Shown here one piece after another: positions 45,300 through 56,986 of a stretch of 64,000 nucleotides of DNA. The notes below the pieces were generated by a model, which was not told the DNA's origin, ran no database searches, and saw only the letters and a program-made list of their open reading frames with translations. This DNA comes from Cryptomeria japonica. Its lineage: Eukaryota; Streptophyta; Pinopsida; Cupressales; Cupressaceae. How positions within the stretch are numbered: the stretch's first letter is position 1; each line of letters starts with the position of its first letter. Where the stretch lies: positions 525,861,475 through 525,925,474 of the forward strand of contig NC_081409.1 in assembly GCF_030272615.1 (NCBI RefSeq), in the 5' to 3' direction. The position numbers and the translations under genes were made by a program.

Positions 45300-46889
45300 G
45301 GATCAAAGTTGTAAGGCCATTGTACCTTTTTTTGTCATGTCTAGGCCAGCTAGGTCCTGAATAGGTCAACACTGGTCAATGCCTCCAGAGGTGGCCAAAA
45401 TTGATGAAATTTATGTAATTCATGGTTTTATGTCATCTTTATCATGTTTGAGGAGTCCAAGGTTGATAGGAGATCATTTGGTTCAAAATTGCAAAAGTTG
45501 TCAAAATTGCTCAAAAGCTCAAAATGAGCAACTTTGCAATTTTGGTGCAAAAAGTAGCATTTTGTTTCCCAAACAACCAACTAATTAGATGGTTGGTTAA
45601 AATAGTTGGCGAGGGTCTATAATGACTATATAAATCCTCTTTGGGTCGAAGGTGTAAGTTGGTTTGTCTATAATTGTTGCCCAAACTACTGCTCAGTCTA
45701 ATCCACAAAATGTTAATCCATTATTTCTAATATACATTATCATTTCTAGTATACTATTATTATTTCTAATATATGAATGTGTATTCAATTTCATCCCATG
45801 CAGAAGGATAGTGCACATAGTCTGGTAGATGCGAGGAATGATGTTTTGTGTATTAATGCATTTAAAGCCTTAGGCTTGTTTGTAGCCATCAATTTTGTTT
45901 TCTTTCTTAAAGCTGCAAGTGTAGGGTGGTTTTGTTCAGTGAAGAATGGAAGAGAATTTCACATTCTTGACTGATAAGAAATTGGTGACATTTTTGGGCA
46001 AGATAACAGATAGGAGGATGAAAGGTCTTTTCCTTTTCAAAGATCAACATCTATATGAAGCAATTAAAATGTTTCTTGGGGAATATTTCGTCCATGTGAG
46101 TCATCGATATCGGACTAACATGGAAGTGTACTCTTTGATTGCTACTTGGGGGTTACAATTTGAGGAAGAGGTGGAGAATGTGAAGAGGTCTCTAAGAAAT
46201 TTGATTGATTCAGACTACCTATTAAATTTGGATGATATCTGTGAATGAGCAATTTCAGGTGTGGGCATTAGGACCTTTGCAGGCCAGGATATACCAGGTG
46301 CGCCATTACCTTTTATTCGATGGTAGGAGGATGGCTTGAAGGCTTGTCGCAAGGACTTGGCTCGTCCTGGGTGCGAAGCATTCAAAACCTTTGCTAATTT
46401 GATGAGGACGGAGGAGATTTTGTAGGATTTGCATGAGGTGGCGAGAGCGGAGGTGGGTAGGGAGTTGCAACCAAGGTGGAGGAAGGCACAAGCAATGAAG
46501 TCCCTCTCTGACTTAAAAAATAATTCAAAGTACAAGCCACTTATGGGTTAATTGTTGTGCCTGGTTTGGATTGTAGTTTTTTTGGTCTGGGTCCTGCTTT
46601 GATAAAATGTTGTTTCATGTCTTTGGTGTCTGGGACTTAGTCCCCAACTTTGTAAATTTGAGCTGGTGTCATAGACACTAATTTTGTATTTCTGGGTGTG
46701 TGGATATGGGGTTTTTGTTGTATGCCATGGGGGTTTATGCATCTGGTCTAAATAGGCAGTTTTGTAGAAGTGTTTTTTGGGTGGTAGGGCTGACTGGTGG
46801 TTTTATAAAACCACTTTTCTATAATTCAAATGTACTTTTTTTCTTATTAAATAATATAAATACCAATTATTGATCCAAAAAAAAAGCAT
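45300..46889 (+). mobile_element. LINE-4: polyadenylated LINE-like 3' fragment
   Basis: A run of nine A follows ttgatcc at about 46875-46889, the same tail form as in LINE-3 (ttaatccaaaa). Upstream is a T/G-rich 3' UTR (46551-46870) and coding-like sequence at 45946-46550. No reverse transcriptase or RNase H is present. The 5' boundary and target duplication were not found. A processed pseudogene of a cellular mRNA is the alternative. Confidence 0.4.
45946..46550 (+). pseudogene. Coding remnant in LINE-4
   Basis: The frame opens at an ATG at 45946: MEENFTFLTDKKLVTFLG, RRMKGLFLFKDQHLYEAIKM, FVHVSHRYRTNMEVYSLIAT, and reaches a TGA at 46246-46248. Coding-like text continues in other frames (DGLKACRKDLARPGCEAFKT, then MKSLSDLKNNSKYKPLMG and TAA at about 46550). 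I do not recognise the family. The block GLFLFKDQHLYEAIKM vaguely echoes GRLFKLHSLEFTLAIRK of the LINE-2 third ORF, which may be chance. Confidence 0.4.
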
Positions 46890-47874
46890 AAGTTATACTA
46901 GAAAAATTACTTCTCCTACAATAGAAAGCTAATTAATAACAATATTGTAACAAATATGAGTTCAAATATTTAAATCTTTGTCAAGATGGCAAGTTTGAAT
47001 GTAATTTCTAAATGTGGGGAAAAATCAATTACAATCATTGTCCCTTGGTCGATTTTCCCTTTCAGAGTGCCCTCAACTCTCGCTCTAGTTTTCCTCCTAC
47101 CAAATGGTTCCTAGTCTTCCTCCTTGACTCAATGGCCTTGCAACACTTGTCCAGTGAAGTCTCGCAACTCTCCAATCAGGGGCTAGATGCAGTGGTTCTC
47201 GGTGCAACTATCCAGTTAGGGTCTTGGTACAGTATGCTATGTTGTGTTCCTGCGTGCACGCAGTTGAAATTTAAAATACATAGTTTACATATATTCTATG
47301 TCAACATATAGTTTATTTTATTTTCTACAAAATATGATTTTTGTATGGTGGCTTGCTGAGCTTATATGGTTGTCTTTCTCTTTCTTTATAATTATTGATG
47401 ATTTATATCCTATGATATGATTGAATATTATGTACAATCCTAGTGATTGTTAAAAAGGCTTATGATATGTGATGTTTAATCATGATGGATGTTTAAGAAT
47501 CAGTGATTGAAATACTTATCCTTGTGCATAACAAGTTTTCTTCTATCCTATGATTCATTGATTGTTGGTTTAAAACACTCATTACAAACTAACATGGATA
47601 TGAATTATGATGTGGGTGTGAGAATGGATTGTTGAATATGAAGGAATGGTTTAGGAAAGTACTCCTTAATCCAAATGAGTAATTTTATTTTCATGGAATG
47701 TGTTAAGAGACTTTAAAAATATATTCAATCTAGTTAATTTTGACACATCTAAAGCATGCTAAAGGCACTTCGGAGAAATATTATGACATTAAGAAGATTA
47801 TTTAGGTGATGTCAAGTCTTGATCCATGAGGGTAGGCAAAAATAGATGCATTGTTGAAAAAGGTTCCATTCAAC

Positions 47875-48072
47875 TTGAGAAGAATGGTTTATTTGATCAT
47901 TGCTATTGAAGTTCATTAATGAAAGACATGAAGGATAAAACAGTTAAATATGCATCAATTACAAATTTTTCTTAATACAAGAACATGAGTTTGCTATATG
48001 TGGGGATAAATGTGGCTCCCATGAGGGTCGAGCCCAACATGTAGTAACAAAATGAAATAAAATCTATGAGTT
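47875..48072. repeat. Direct repeat, copy 1 (~198 bp)
   Basis: It starts ttgagaagaatggtttattt and contains gggctcgaccctcatg on the minus strand. It matches 48494-48692 almost throughout. Confidence 0.85.
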
Positions 48073-48493
48073 CCACTAAGAGGCATCCCTTACCTCTTAA
48101 ATTAATTCCATAGGTGGGTTTATCCTCCAATATAATGCCATTGGTTAGCTTGTCATGTGAACTTGAGTTATAAGTAGGATTACCATACACTTTCATAACA
48201 TACATGTGTGATTTTAAAAAGGACATTTATACGTTCTTGTGAATTGAAAGAAAGGCATGTTTTGACTTTTCCAATAGGTATTAGGGATTAATTTGACTTG
48301 GTTTTAGCATTAGAGTGACAAACCTTGTGGTTTAGGTGTTGGAACCCTATTTTTCTGATAAAGTTTAGTCTTTCTCAAATAATAAGTTAACTCCCCTAGT
48401 CTTGTCATCACCAAGCTTTTGTATTCAACCAAAAAGAGAAATTATTCTCTAAGACTCTGCTCAGAATTCTCTAGGTTGTCTACAAACATTGGA

Positions 48494-48692
48494 TTGAGAA
48501 GAATGGTTTATTTGATCATTGTTGTTGAAGTTCATTAATGAAATGCATGAAGGATAAAACAGTTAAATATGCATCAATTACAAAGTTTTCTTAATACATG
48601 AACATGATTTTTCTATATGTGGGGACAAATGTGGCTCCCATGAGGGTTGAGCCCAACATGTAGTAACAAAACGAAATGAAATCTATGAATTC
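48494..48692. repeat. Direct repeat, copy 2 (~198 bp)
   Basis: Second copy of 47875-48072, 619 bp downstream, in the same orientation with few differences. Confidence 0.85.
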
Positions 48693-51114
48693 ATTTTAGA
48701 AAGTCAAGGAAGAAATACATTATACTCTTTATATGAAATACTTAGTATCGACAAGACTCATGAAATGCTACAACGCAAAAGAATATTTTGGAGTAGCTAA
48801 TAACAATGACACAGTAAGTATGACCTTCTCCTAGTGAGATACTTGTACTGAAAAGGGATTTAATATCAACATATAATCACGTCTGATATACCAAAAATAC
48901 AAATTTTGGTGTATAGTATCTATTCTATCAAATATAAAAGTACTTTGTTGAAAGCACATCCTACAGCGAAGAGAAGATATATTGGGGTAGCTGCAAACTT
49001 CTCAACTTGCATGCAACTGCCATTAGTAAAGTATACATGGTAAGTTGTCGAGTACAGATCATAATTGGTGAAGATTGTGATTTGGCAAGAAAGGATAGAT
49101 AAGATCATGGTATAATTGCTTGATTCAGAATAAGGCTGAACAAAATGAGTAAAATCATGTACGAGTCTTCTGAAGTTTACAGATGGCAGATAAGGAGGGA
49201 TTTGAAAGCAAAAAAACATGATTCACAATTTGCATGATGGAGTGGTTGCAGGATTATTTTTGGAATCCTCTTTTTTCTATAAAATCAGCAAAGTTGTTCA
49301 TTAATAGAAAAACACAATGAGTCTTATTTCGCGAAGAAGTCTGTTATCCTTGCCTGAGATGAAGCAACAGAGTTGCGCTTTTGTGCTATTCTCATTTTAT
49401 GACACTGGTTGGAGAGAGTGCCATTAGGCTGCTAGATAATTGTGAGGATCTTGGAAAGGATATGGATAATCACAGGGATCTTGGAAGGTCTTCTCAGTCA
49501 TGAGGATCCTTTCAAGGATTGTCCATTTTTTCACCTACACCACTAAATCACTCAGAGGGGGTGGAGAGCAAAGAATAGGAGCAATCGAGGAGGATAGATG
49601 GATCAAGTTTGGAAAAAGTTGGATCTTATTGGCACATGGAAGCTATGACCCCTTCTTAGTTCACAAGATTTTTGAATGAACTCTTCTTTCCACCCTCATT
49701 ACTACCAATTCAAGGCAAAAGGCTCCTTCTCTAGGTCTGAGGGTGCTCAATTTTTCACCCCACAGGGCACAGCTTCGAAGAAGTTGGGCTTTTTTGTGGG
49801 ATAAAGTGGTGGAATTCATGGCTCCATTTGGAAGCATCTATATGGAGATGGTGACATAGCTCAAAAGTAGTTAAGACTCCAACAAAACAGTTTTTGAACA
49901 TATTCTCTTTTCTTGTTGGTTTTGTATAAGTTTCTTTTCTTGTTATGGGCTAAATGATGAGTCATAATGAATCTGCTAGATGTAAAAAACATGTAGCTTG
50001 TGCATTGCTTATGATATAAAAGGAATACCAAGGCTGTAAGAAAAAGGGAGAGAACAGAAAATTATTTTCACCTTAGCAAGTCGGGTAGTATAAGCTAGTT
50101 TTATCAGTGGTTGTAGAGTCTGCTTCAAAAGGGAGGAGTATGACCGAATCATTGTAAGAATTCAATTTGAAATGAAATAATTTTTTCCATTATCGTATGA
50201 TCTATCTCCTAAATTGTCTTTTTATGAATTTATGTGAACAAATATGTTAAGGATGGATTTGTTTACTGTGATATTTGCATATCATTATGTGATTTTGCTC
50301 TCGAGTTATTTTCAAGGAAAGTATTAAATTATGTGAGTAGGTTGCAATGGGTTCGATGTACAATTTTTAGGATATTCAAAAATGGGTGCACACGATAGTA
50401 ACTATGACACAGTTAGGGGTAGAGTTTCATTATCAAGCAGTATAATGAGTTTCCTCAAAATATTATTGCTAGTAGCCATGGAAGAATGAACGATAGATAG
50501 TATGTTTTTTGTAATACTGCTTCCAATTTTGTCTCATGGATGTAATGTAAAATCCCCATGTGTAATCCTACTTTAGCATGTGTTATGGCTTCCTTTTTTG
50601 TCATATGGAAGCAAGCCTAATCTGATATGTATAGGTAACCCTGGAAGTTGTTTAGGCCTATAGGTAACCCTGGAAGTTGTTTAGACCTAGAATACTTGTT
50701 ACTTTTTATTGAAAATGTTAGAGAAAATCTGGCTGATAATAGCCCCCCCTTTTTTATACATTGTAAGACTTTTATTAAATATAAATATAAATAAATACCA
50801 GGCTTCCAATATTAGATACGTTCCATAAATAAAATATACTCATTTTTTTAGCTTCCTATTATAAAACCAGTGAATTTAAGCTCCATCATTAGGTACGTTC
50901 CATAAATAAAATAAAGATCATGAATTAATTATGCAATGGCATAAAAATTATAAACATCATGAATTAATTATGTAACCATATAAGTCAAATATAATTCTAT
51001 CAAGAAATTAATATCAAATAAATAATATAATCACATAACTCATACATTTCAATGCCATTGATCTTCTTCTTCATCTAACTATTTGTATGTATCATCCAAT
51101 CTAGATTCAACATT

Positions 51115-51300
51115 GTAAGGATTAAGGGTAGGGTTGGAATTAAAATTAGGGTTGGGATCAGAATTATAATTAGGAGTAGGGTAAAGATTTAGATTTGGTT
51201 AGGGCTAGGGTTAGGGTCAAGGTTAGGATTAAGGTTAAGATTAGTATTAGGATTAGGATTTGGTTTAGGTTTATGATTATGGTTAGGGTTAGAGTTTAGG
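51115..51300. repeat. Short degenerate telomere-like block
   Basis: Repeated ggttagggtcaaggttagg-type words over about 190 bp. Confidence 0.65.
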
Positions 51301-51560
51301 GATATCAAAGTAGTATTTCAAAAATCAGTTGAAGCTAACCTTATTAAATTCCCACATACCATAGTTTTCAATGACAATGCACCCAAACTTGCATGATACA
51401 AAGAAATTTAGTACTTTTAGCACTATCATGTAAAAGGTCATTCTATATCCAAATGCATGAAACATAATAATTCTAGCCATATCTAATCAAACACAATGAG
51501 AGTTGTCTATCTTACTGGGTCACATTGAGGAAACAAAGGTCATTTTATGAATAAATATTA

Positions 51561-51740
51561 GTTTAGCAAATATGTCATTTTTTGATCCATCAAATGTACC
51601 TAATCAATACAATTCTAATTTTAATCTAAACCCTAATGTAACCATGTATATCATTAAAAAAGGGATCATGAAATTTTTGTAACCCTGAAATTTCATAATG
51701 ATGCTTAGTACCCTTGGCATGTTAGTCATCACCAAGATTT
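51561..51740. repeat. Direct repeat, copy 1 (~180 bp)
   Basis: It contains tgatccatcaaatgtaccta and ggcatgttagtcatc, and matches 52013-52195. Confidence 0.85.
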
Positions 51741-52012
51741 TATATTTAAAATGGTGAAAGGTTGAAGCTACAGAAGTTTTATTTCATCTAGCATAGATCC
51801 CCACATCTCATCTCCATTATGCCCCAGATCCTGTGTAAAGCATGCCTGATAAGACTCTAGCATAGTTATCTATCTTGGAGCTTCTTTTATATTCATCTAT
51901 CCATAGGGACATATTGGATCACGCCTTAATAGAATCACAAGTCCCTAGTGATATTAATCTAGATCAATTTCAAGCGATAGTGGGTCAGCTATCCTCATCT
52001 TATCAACCTATG

Positions 52013-52195
52013 TTTAGTTTAGAAAATATGTCATTTTTTGATCCATCAAATGTACCTAATCAATACAATTCTAATTTTAATCTAAATCCTAATGTAACCA
52101 TGTCTATCATTAAAAAAGGGATCATGAAATTTTTGTAACCTTGAAATTTCATAATGATGCTTAGTACCCCTGGCATGTTAGTCATCGCCAAGCTT
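52013..52195. repeat. Direct repeat, copy 2 (~180 bp)
   Basis: Second copy of 51561-51740. A short plus-strand frame (51875-52138, SQVPSDINLDQFQAIVGQLS then SSYQPMFSLENMSFFDP) ends inside it; it might be a scrap of coding sequence, but nothing is recognisable. Confidence 0.85.
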
Positions 52196-53318
52196 TTGTT
52201 TTGGGTGCGTGCAAGAAGCTGTGTCCCCTTTTTGGCCAAAAAGTGGAAGTTTTTTCCCTTTTTTTTGATTTCATCCCGTTTGACCTAAATATTTGAGGCA
52301 CTTAAAGAATGATTCTTGAAAAAAATCAGTAATAGAAAATGTAGTGCTCAAAGTCTACTTTCCAAATATGTAATTTATTTTAATACCCAGATCTTAAAAA
52401 TGAAGTTTGAATAGGAATTAGTAAAACCTATAGTTTAAAAGTCACTTTTTAGGACCATACCATGCCCGTGTATGGCAAGCATAATTTGACCTAAATGAAA
52501 GTATTTTTCTTTATCCTTTTGGGAAAAGATCTATAACTCAATCACCTTTGATGAGGATATTTTTTTGTAATTTTTTTTCTTATATATTTTTTTTTGTTAT
52601 TTTTTAATTGGGCATAATCACTGTTTTGAAAAATTCGCGTGTACAGCAAGCATAATTTGACCTAAACTTAACATTTTTATTTTTATTTTTAAACTGTATA
52701 GATTCATTTGTAGTTTGATGCCATATAAAAAAAAATTCAAAAAACTTAAAGACAAAAAAGTTATTAAAATTTTAAAAAACCTTGTTATTTCAAGTTTATG
52801 GATCTCTTTCATTAGAAATTATTTTAAAATGAAAAATATTGATCCATTCTCTTAAAAAATTGTATATTTGGAATCTAGACAGTGTGAACTATAATGGGTT
52901 TTTGTTGTTTAAAAAAATTCTGAAAATTAGGTGTTCAGATATATTTTTTAAGTCATTTTTTGTATGAAGCTTGATTTGGGCTTCAAGTTGCAGGTCAAAC
53001 CAGTTCCAAGCCTCAGGTATGGCTTTCCGAACCATTTTCCAAGCCTAATTCTGAACCTACAAGCGGGCCCCAAAAATACTTTTTTACAAACGAGGTCTCG
53101 TTCTTTATTGCAAATTATTTAAAAATAAAAAAACAACACGGGATCCCGTTTTGTTTTTCATTAAAAAAAAGTTTCAGAATTGTATAAATAAGTGATCATT
53201 TAAAATAATAAAACATGTCTTCAAATGTGCGAGTTTTTACATGATATATTATGATTTAGTTGTCCTTTGGATGCTCTTTTGTTGCAATATCAAATCTATT
53301 TTTTGAAGGTGGCATTTA
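52196..53318. other. AT-rich region upstream of the 53-56 kb gene
   Basis: No gene on either strand. If the downstream gene belongs to a DNA transposon, its 5' terminus and promoter should lie here, but I could not identify a terminal inverted repeat. Confidence 0.5.
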
Positions 53319-53336
53319 TTGCATAAGTTTTTAGTC

Positions 53337-56300
53337 ATGGGGTCTAAACAACGTCAGAAGAAGAAACAAAGGAGGGAATTGATCGTCGAGGAAACTCAAG
53401 AAGAAAGAGAGAAGGAGGCCAAATGTCAAAGGGATAGAAGAATGAGGATTCAAAAAATGAATAATCCTGATGCTTCCGGATCCACAACAATGGAAGAGAC
53501 AAACATTCAACATGATGCCATGGGGATCAGATGGACATAGATGATGCAATTATGGATGATGTTGATGTGAATGAAACAATTATAAAGAATATTCCAAGTA
53601 CAACATCCTCAAATCCAGGTACATCTTCAAATTATCCAGGTACATCTTCAAATCCTTCTCTGGAAGACATGGATAATGTGATTATAGGTGATATTCATAG
53701 TGATGATTTAGTAGAAGTTGGATATACCAATGTTGAGATTGATAGAATTGTCCATGAAAATGAAAACCTTCATTTTGGTAAAGATGAAATTCTTTTGAAT
53801 GTTGAAAGTGAAATCCTTTTGAACATGGTGAAAATGAAAATCCTCCAATTGTTGAAGATCGGGGAAAACTTTTTATAAAAATTGAAAAAAAGGTTTTGGA
53901 TAATCTTCCTGGTAATATTTCTTGGAGACAAATAAGAACATATGCCAATAGAATATACAAAGAATTTTTTTATCGAAAAAAACTTGCAATTCAATGTCAA
54001 CTTATGATGCAATTGATGAGAATGTGGAAAATGAGAAAAGTGATGAAAAAAATAGGCATCTATGTGAAACTATCAAAAAAAGATGAATATGTTAAGCATG
54101 CTATGTCTACTGTTGCAAGTGCCATTGAATCTATTGGTACAATGAGTCAATCTAAAGATAAGAATGTGGGGTGATGAGCTATAACAACTGCCATAGTGAA
54201 TAAAGAAACCTTGAATAAAAGGATGGTAAGCAACATTAGTGGAATTTTAAAGATGCATCCTAAAACATTGGTTAGAGCAGCTAAAAGAAGAGAAAGTATT
54301 GAAAGTGATCCAATCAACCAAAGTTGGAGTTTTAGTGGTAGACTTCGCAGGTCAGATATGAAATTGAATATTGAAGTGAAATCTTTGGTTGAAAATTTTT
54401 GGCATGATAATACAAGGGTATCATCTAATGCTAAAGATGTTCTAAAGTTGAGAGTGGGCTGTAAAATTTGTGACCCTCATCCAAAACACCTATTAGACAC
54501 AACTCAAACTGAATTTTTTAGAATTTTTTTGGATGAAGTTGTGTTACCTAGAAATATTACTATAAGTCAAAGATCATTTGAAAAATGCAAGCCCTGGTAT
54601 GTGAAAATTAATAAGCAAAGAGTCTCTTGTTGTTGTAAAACACACATGCAATTTCATTACTATTATGATATTTTTTGATACATACTTTGTGTTTTGCATA
54701 GTAACATGCTTATCCAGGAATGTGGTATTGAAATGCCACAAGATTCAATCAAGGAATTTGTAGCAAGTTCATTTTGTCAAAGAACTGATGGGCAATTATT
54801 TTATTTACATTCATGTATCTCTGGGCAATGTTTTATTTGTGGCAATTTTTCATCACTAGTAGAATGTATGCATGAGAGTAGTGAAACTGAATTTGGATAA
54901 CAACTAGTGGATGTTAGAAGATTTAAGAAAGTTGAGTATCCCTTAAAGGATGGGAAAATAGGAAAGCGTGTTGATTTAATCACAGAGAAGGTTAGTGTAC
55001 ATGCATTCATGTCAAAATTTAATAGTAAGATTGTACCAAAATATGTGACACACTCTCAACAAGCTAGATGGCTTGATTCTCAATTTCGCACATGTAGAAA
55101 TACATTTCCAGTTGGAAGTATACCATCAGTGGTGGACTTTTCAGAAAACTATACTCTTAAGCCACAAGAGGAAATTCAATCTCAATATTACAATTCGACT
55201 CAAGTTGTTATTTTTGTTCATATTGTTTATAGTCACGCAGATGATAGCACAGAGGATGATAGAAAAATCCTAACGGGGTATCATTTCTATATGAGTGATA
55301 ATAGGATGCACTCGTCAGAGTTTGTTCAATATTGTTTCAGCATATTTTACATAAATATAAGAGAAAGAGGAATCCAGATGACAGAACATCTTATATGGTC
55401 AGATAATTGTACTGGACAATTCAAGAATGCTTGAATGTTTTATTGGTTAAGCAGGGCTCACAAGGAATACAATATCCAACATATATGGAGTTTTTTTGAA
55501 GCCGGACATGGTAAAGGGGAACGTGATGGAGTTGGTGCATGTGTTAAAATAATTCTTGCTAGAGAGCAATTAAAATTTGAAGATAATGTAAAATTTAAAG
55601 ATTCACGTGCAATTGTAGATTGGTGCAACACAACCTTATCTATTGGATCAAGTGTGAACTACAATTCAACGATTCTTTTGGTTAGTTGAAGAGGAAAACA
55701 TTGTGTCGAAACTTGATTGTGAGACAATTAGCGGATCGACAAAAAGACATTCATTTAAGAGTTCAAATGCAAGCACATGGACTATATGGATAAGGGAACT
55801 TGCATGTTTTTGTCATTTTTGTATTTCATGTGATTCTGATGTGTGTGAGAATACTGAATGGGTTGAAGATTGGAATCAAAGATCATTGACTCCTACTCAA
55901 GCACAAGATCGTATTAACACAATTGAAGATAATGATCAACTATTTGCATCAGATGATTATGATCGTGTTTCAGACCTTGTACAAAAAGGTAATCATTTTT
56001 ATTATTTTGTTGGCCATTTAATAAAATTAGTTTCAAACTTTTTTATATTTAGTGTAAATTAAAAATGGTAATTTTTTAATTCTAAATTTTGATAATTTAT
56101 TAATTTTTTGTTTGTAGGACATGTGTATGTCGTTGTTGCACCCGAGGACAATGAAGAGGAAACAAAATATTGGTTGGCTCGATGTGTTGAGACTAAACAC
56201 GAACTAGTTAATCCTCGAGAAGATGACGATGGTTTTCATTATCAGACTGGTTCAGTGGTAGTTGTTGGAACTTGGCTAAGGAAATATTTGACAAGGAAGA

Positions 56301-56503
56301 ATGGTTTGCCTGCTTTTGAAGATTATGAAACACATAAGAAGATAATACACTACTCACATTTGATTGTTGCAACAAATATACAACTAGAGAGATATCACGG
56401 CAGACATAGTAATAAAAAGTTGTGGACAATTTCTATGGAAGATCACGAGACAATTATAGATGCTTTGGAAAAAAGAGAGGATGTCGATGGAACAATGGAA
56501 TAA
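53337..56503 (+). pseudogene. Transposase-like gene of an unusual family, with BAH-like C-terminus
   Basis: It starts at ATG 53337 (GSKQRQKKKQRRELIVEETQ, a basic nuclear-type segment) and runs through an acidic linker, a helical region (LKMHPKTLVRAAKRRESI), a Cys/His block (VGCKICDPHPKHL, RVSCCCKTHMQFHY, CISGQCFICGNF) and a catalytic-looking core. The core reads VVDFSENYTLKPQEEIQSQY, LIWSDNCTGQFKNA and FFEAGHGKGERDGVGACVK, which I read as a D-D-E/D nuclease. The final exon has GHVYVVVAPEDNEEETKYWL and GSVVVVGTWLRKY, BAH- or Tudor-like. There are frameshifts near 53530, 53880 and 55665 and stops at 54174, 54678, 54900 and 55434. From memory the core pattern resembles transposon-like proteins common in animals (DFAENY…SDG..AQYKN…HGKS.CDG.GG), so it is probably a DNA-transposon transposase; the family name is unknown to me. 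Confidence 0.6.
55989..56117 (+). other. Intron of the 53-56 kb gene
   Basis: The 129 bp AT-rich segment starts gtaatc and ends tttgtttgtag. Joining its flanks gives the continuous frame DLVQKGHVYVVVAPEDNE, whereas the unspliced frame soon hits a stop. It has canonical GT-AG ends. Confidence 0.85.
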
Positions 56504-56545
56504 GTATTTAAATAAAGAGGTATGTATACATTAAATGTATGTATG

Positions 56546-56986
56546 GATGATTGAGTAATGGCTGGAAGATGGCTCGCGTGCAGGTTGGGCGAGTGGCCGA
56601 GCTAGGGTTTTGAAGCCCTAGCTCACGGCCGCAGGTGCGACTGGTGCAGAGGGGGAGGGAAGTGAAGGGTGTTGGGGGAGAGCGGTGGGGGGGTGCGGCT
56701 GGGTGAGGCGGGGCTTCCTTGCTGGTCGTCGGGGGTGGTTTGGGCTACGGGGGTGCTGGGGTTCGAGCTGCTGCGGGCAGTTGGTTCCCTACGGGTCTCC
56801 CGTGGGGTTGGAGGGGCTCGGTTGGTTGCTTTGGAGGAGTAGCATGGAAGGGGTTGACTCTTGGGGGGCTACACTTTCTCAAGGGCCTCTCCGGGTTTGG
56901 TCTTTGGCTGTCCTTTGGCACATTTTAACTCTTTTTGCAAGCCGATGTCGGGCTTTGGTGGTGAGGCCTCATAGGTGACCCCAACC
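56546..56986 (+). promoter_or_regulatory. GC-rich 5' UTR / internal promoter of LINE-1
   Basis: The 440 bp before the ORF1 ATG are strikingly G-rich compared with the AT-rich surroundings (gggggagagcggtgggggggt and similar). In full-length LINEs this region carries the internal promoter. A short inverted repeat (gagctagggttttg / gccctagctc) lies at 56598-56624. Open frames here are by-products of G-richness. Confidence 0.6.

Larger units (their letters stand above)
46890..51114. other. Non-coding DNA; no gene recognised
   Basis: Only short open frames occur and none has a recognisable domain. The part 49500-49870 has a slightly more codon-like character (a short plus-strand frame with HPHYYQFKAKGSFSRSEGAQ near 49675) but meets stops quickly. 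A pair of 198 bp direct repeats is listed separately. Confidence 0.55.

Noticed and set aside
47012-47311. 99-codon plus-strand frame
   Set aside because: No recognisable domain or supporting context.
53331-54012. Minus-strand frames opposite the transposase-like gene
   Set aside because: Antisense shadows of the plus-strand gene.
56685-56978. Gly/Trp-rich frames in the LINE-1 5' UTR
   Set aside because: By-products of the G-rich leader; two frames overlap and neither has a domain.
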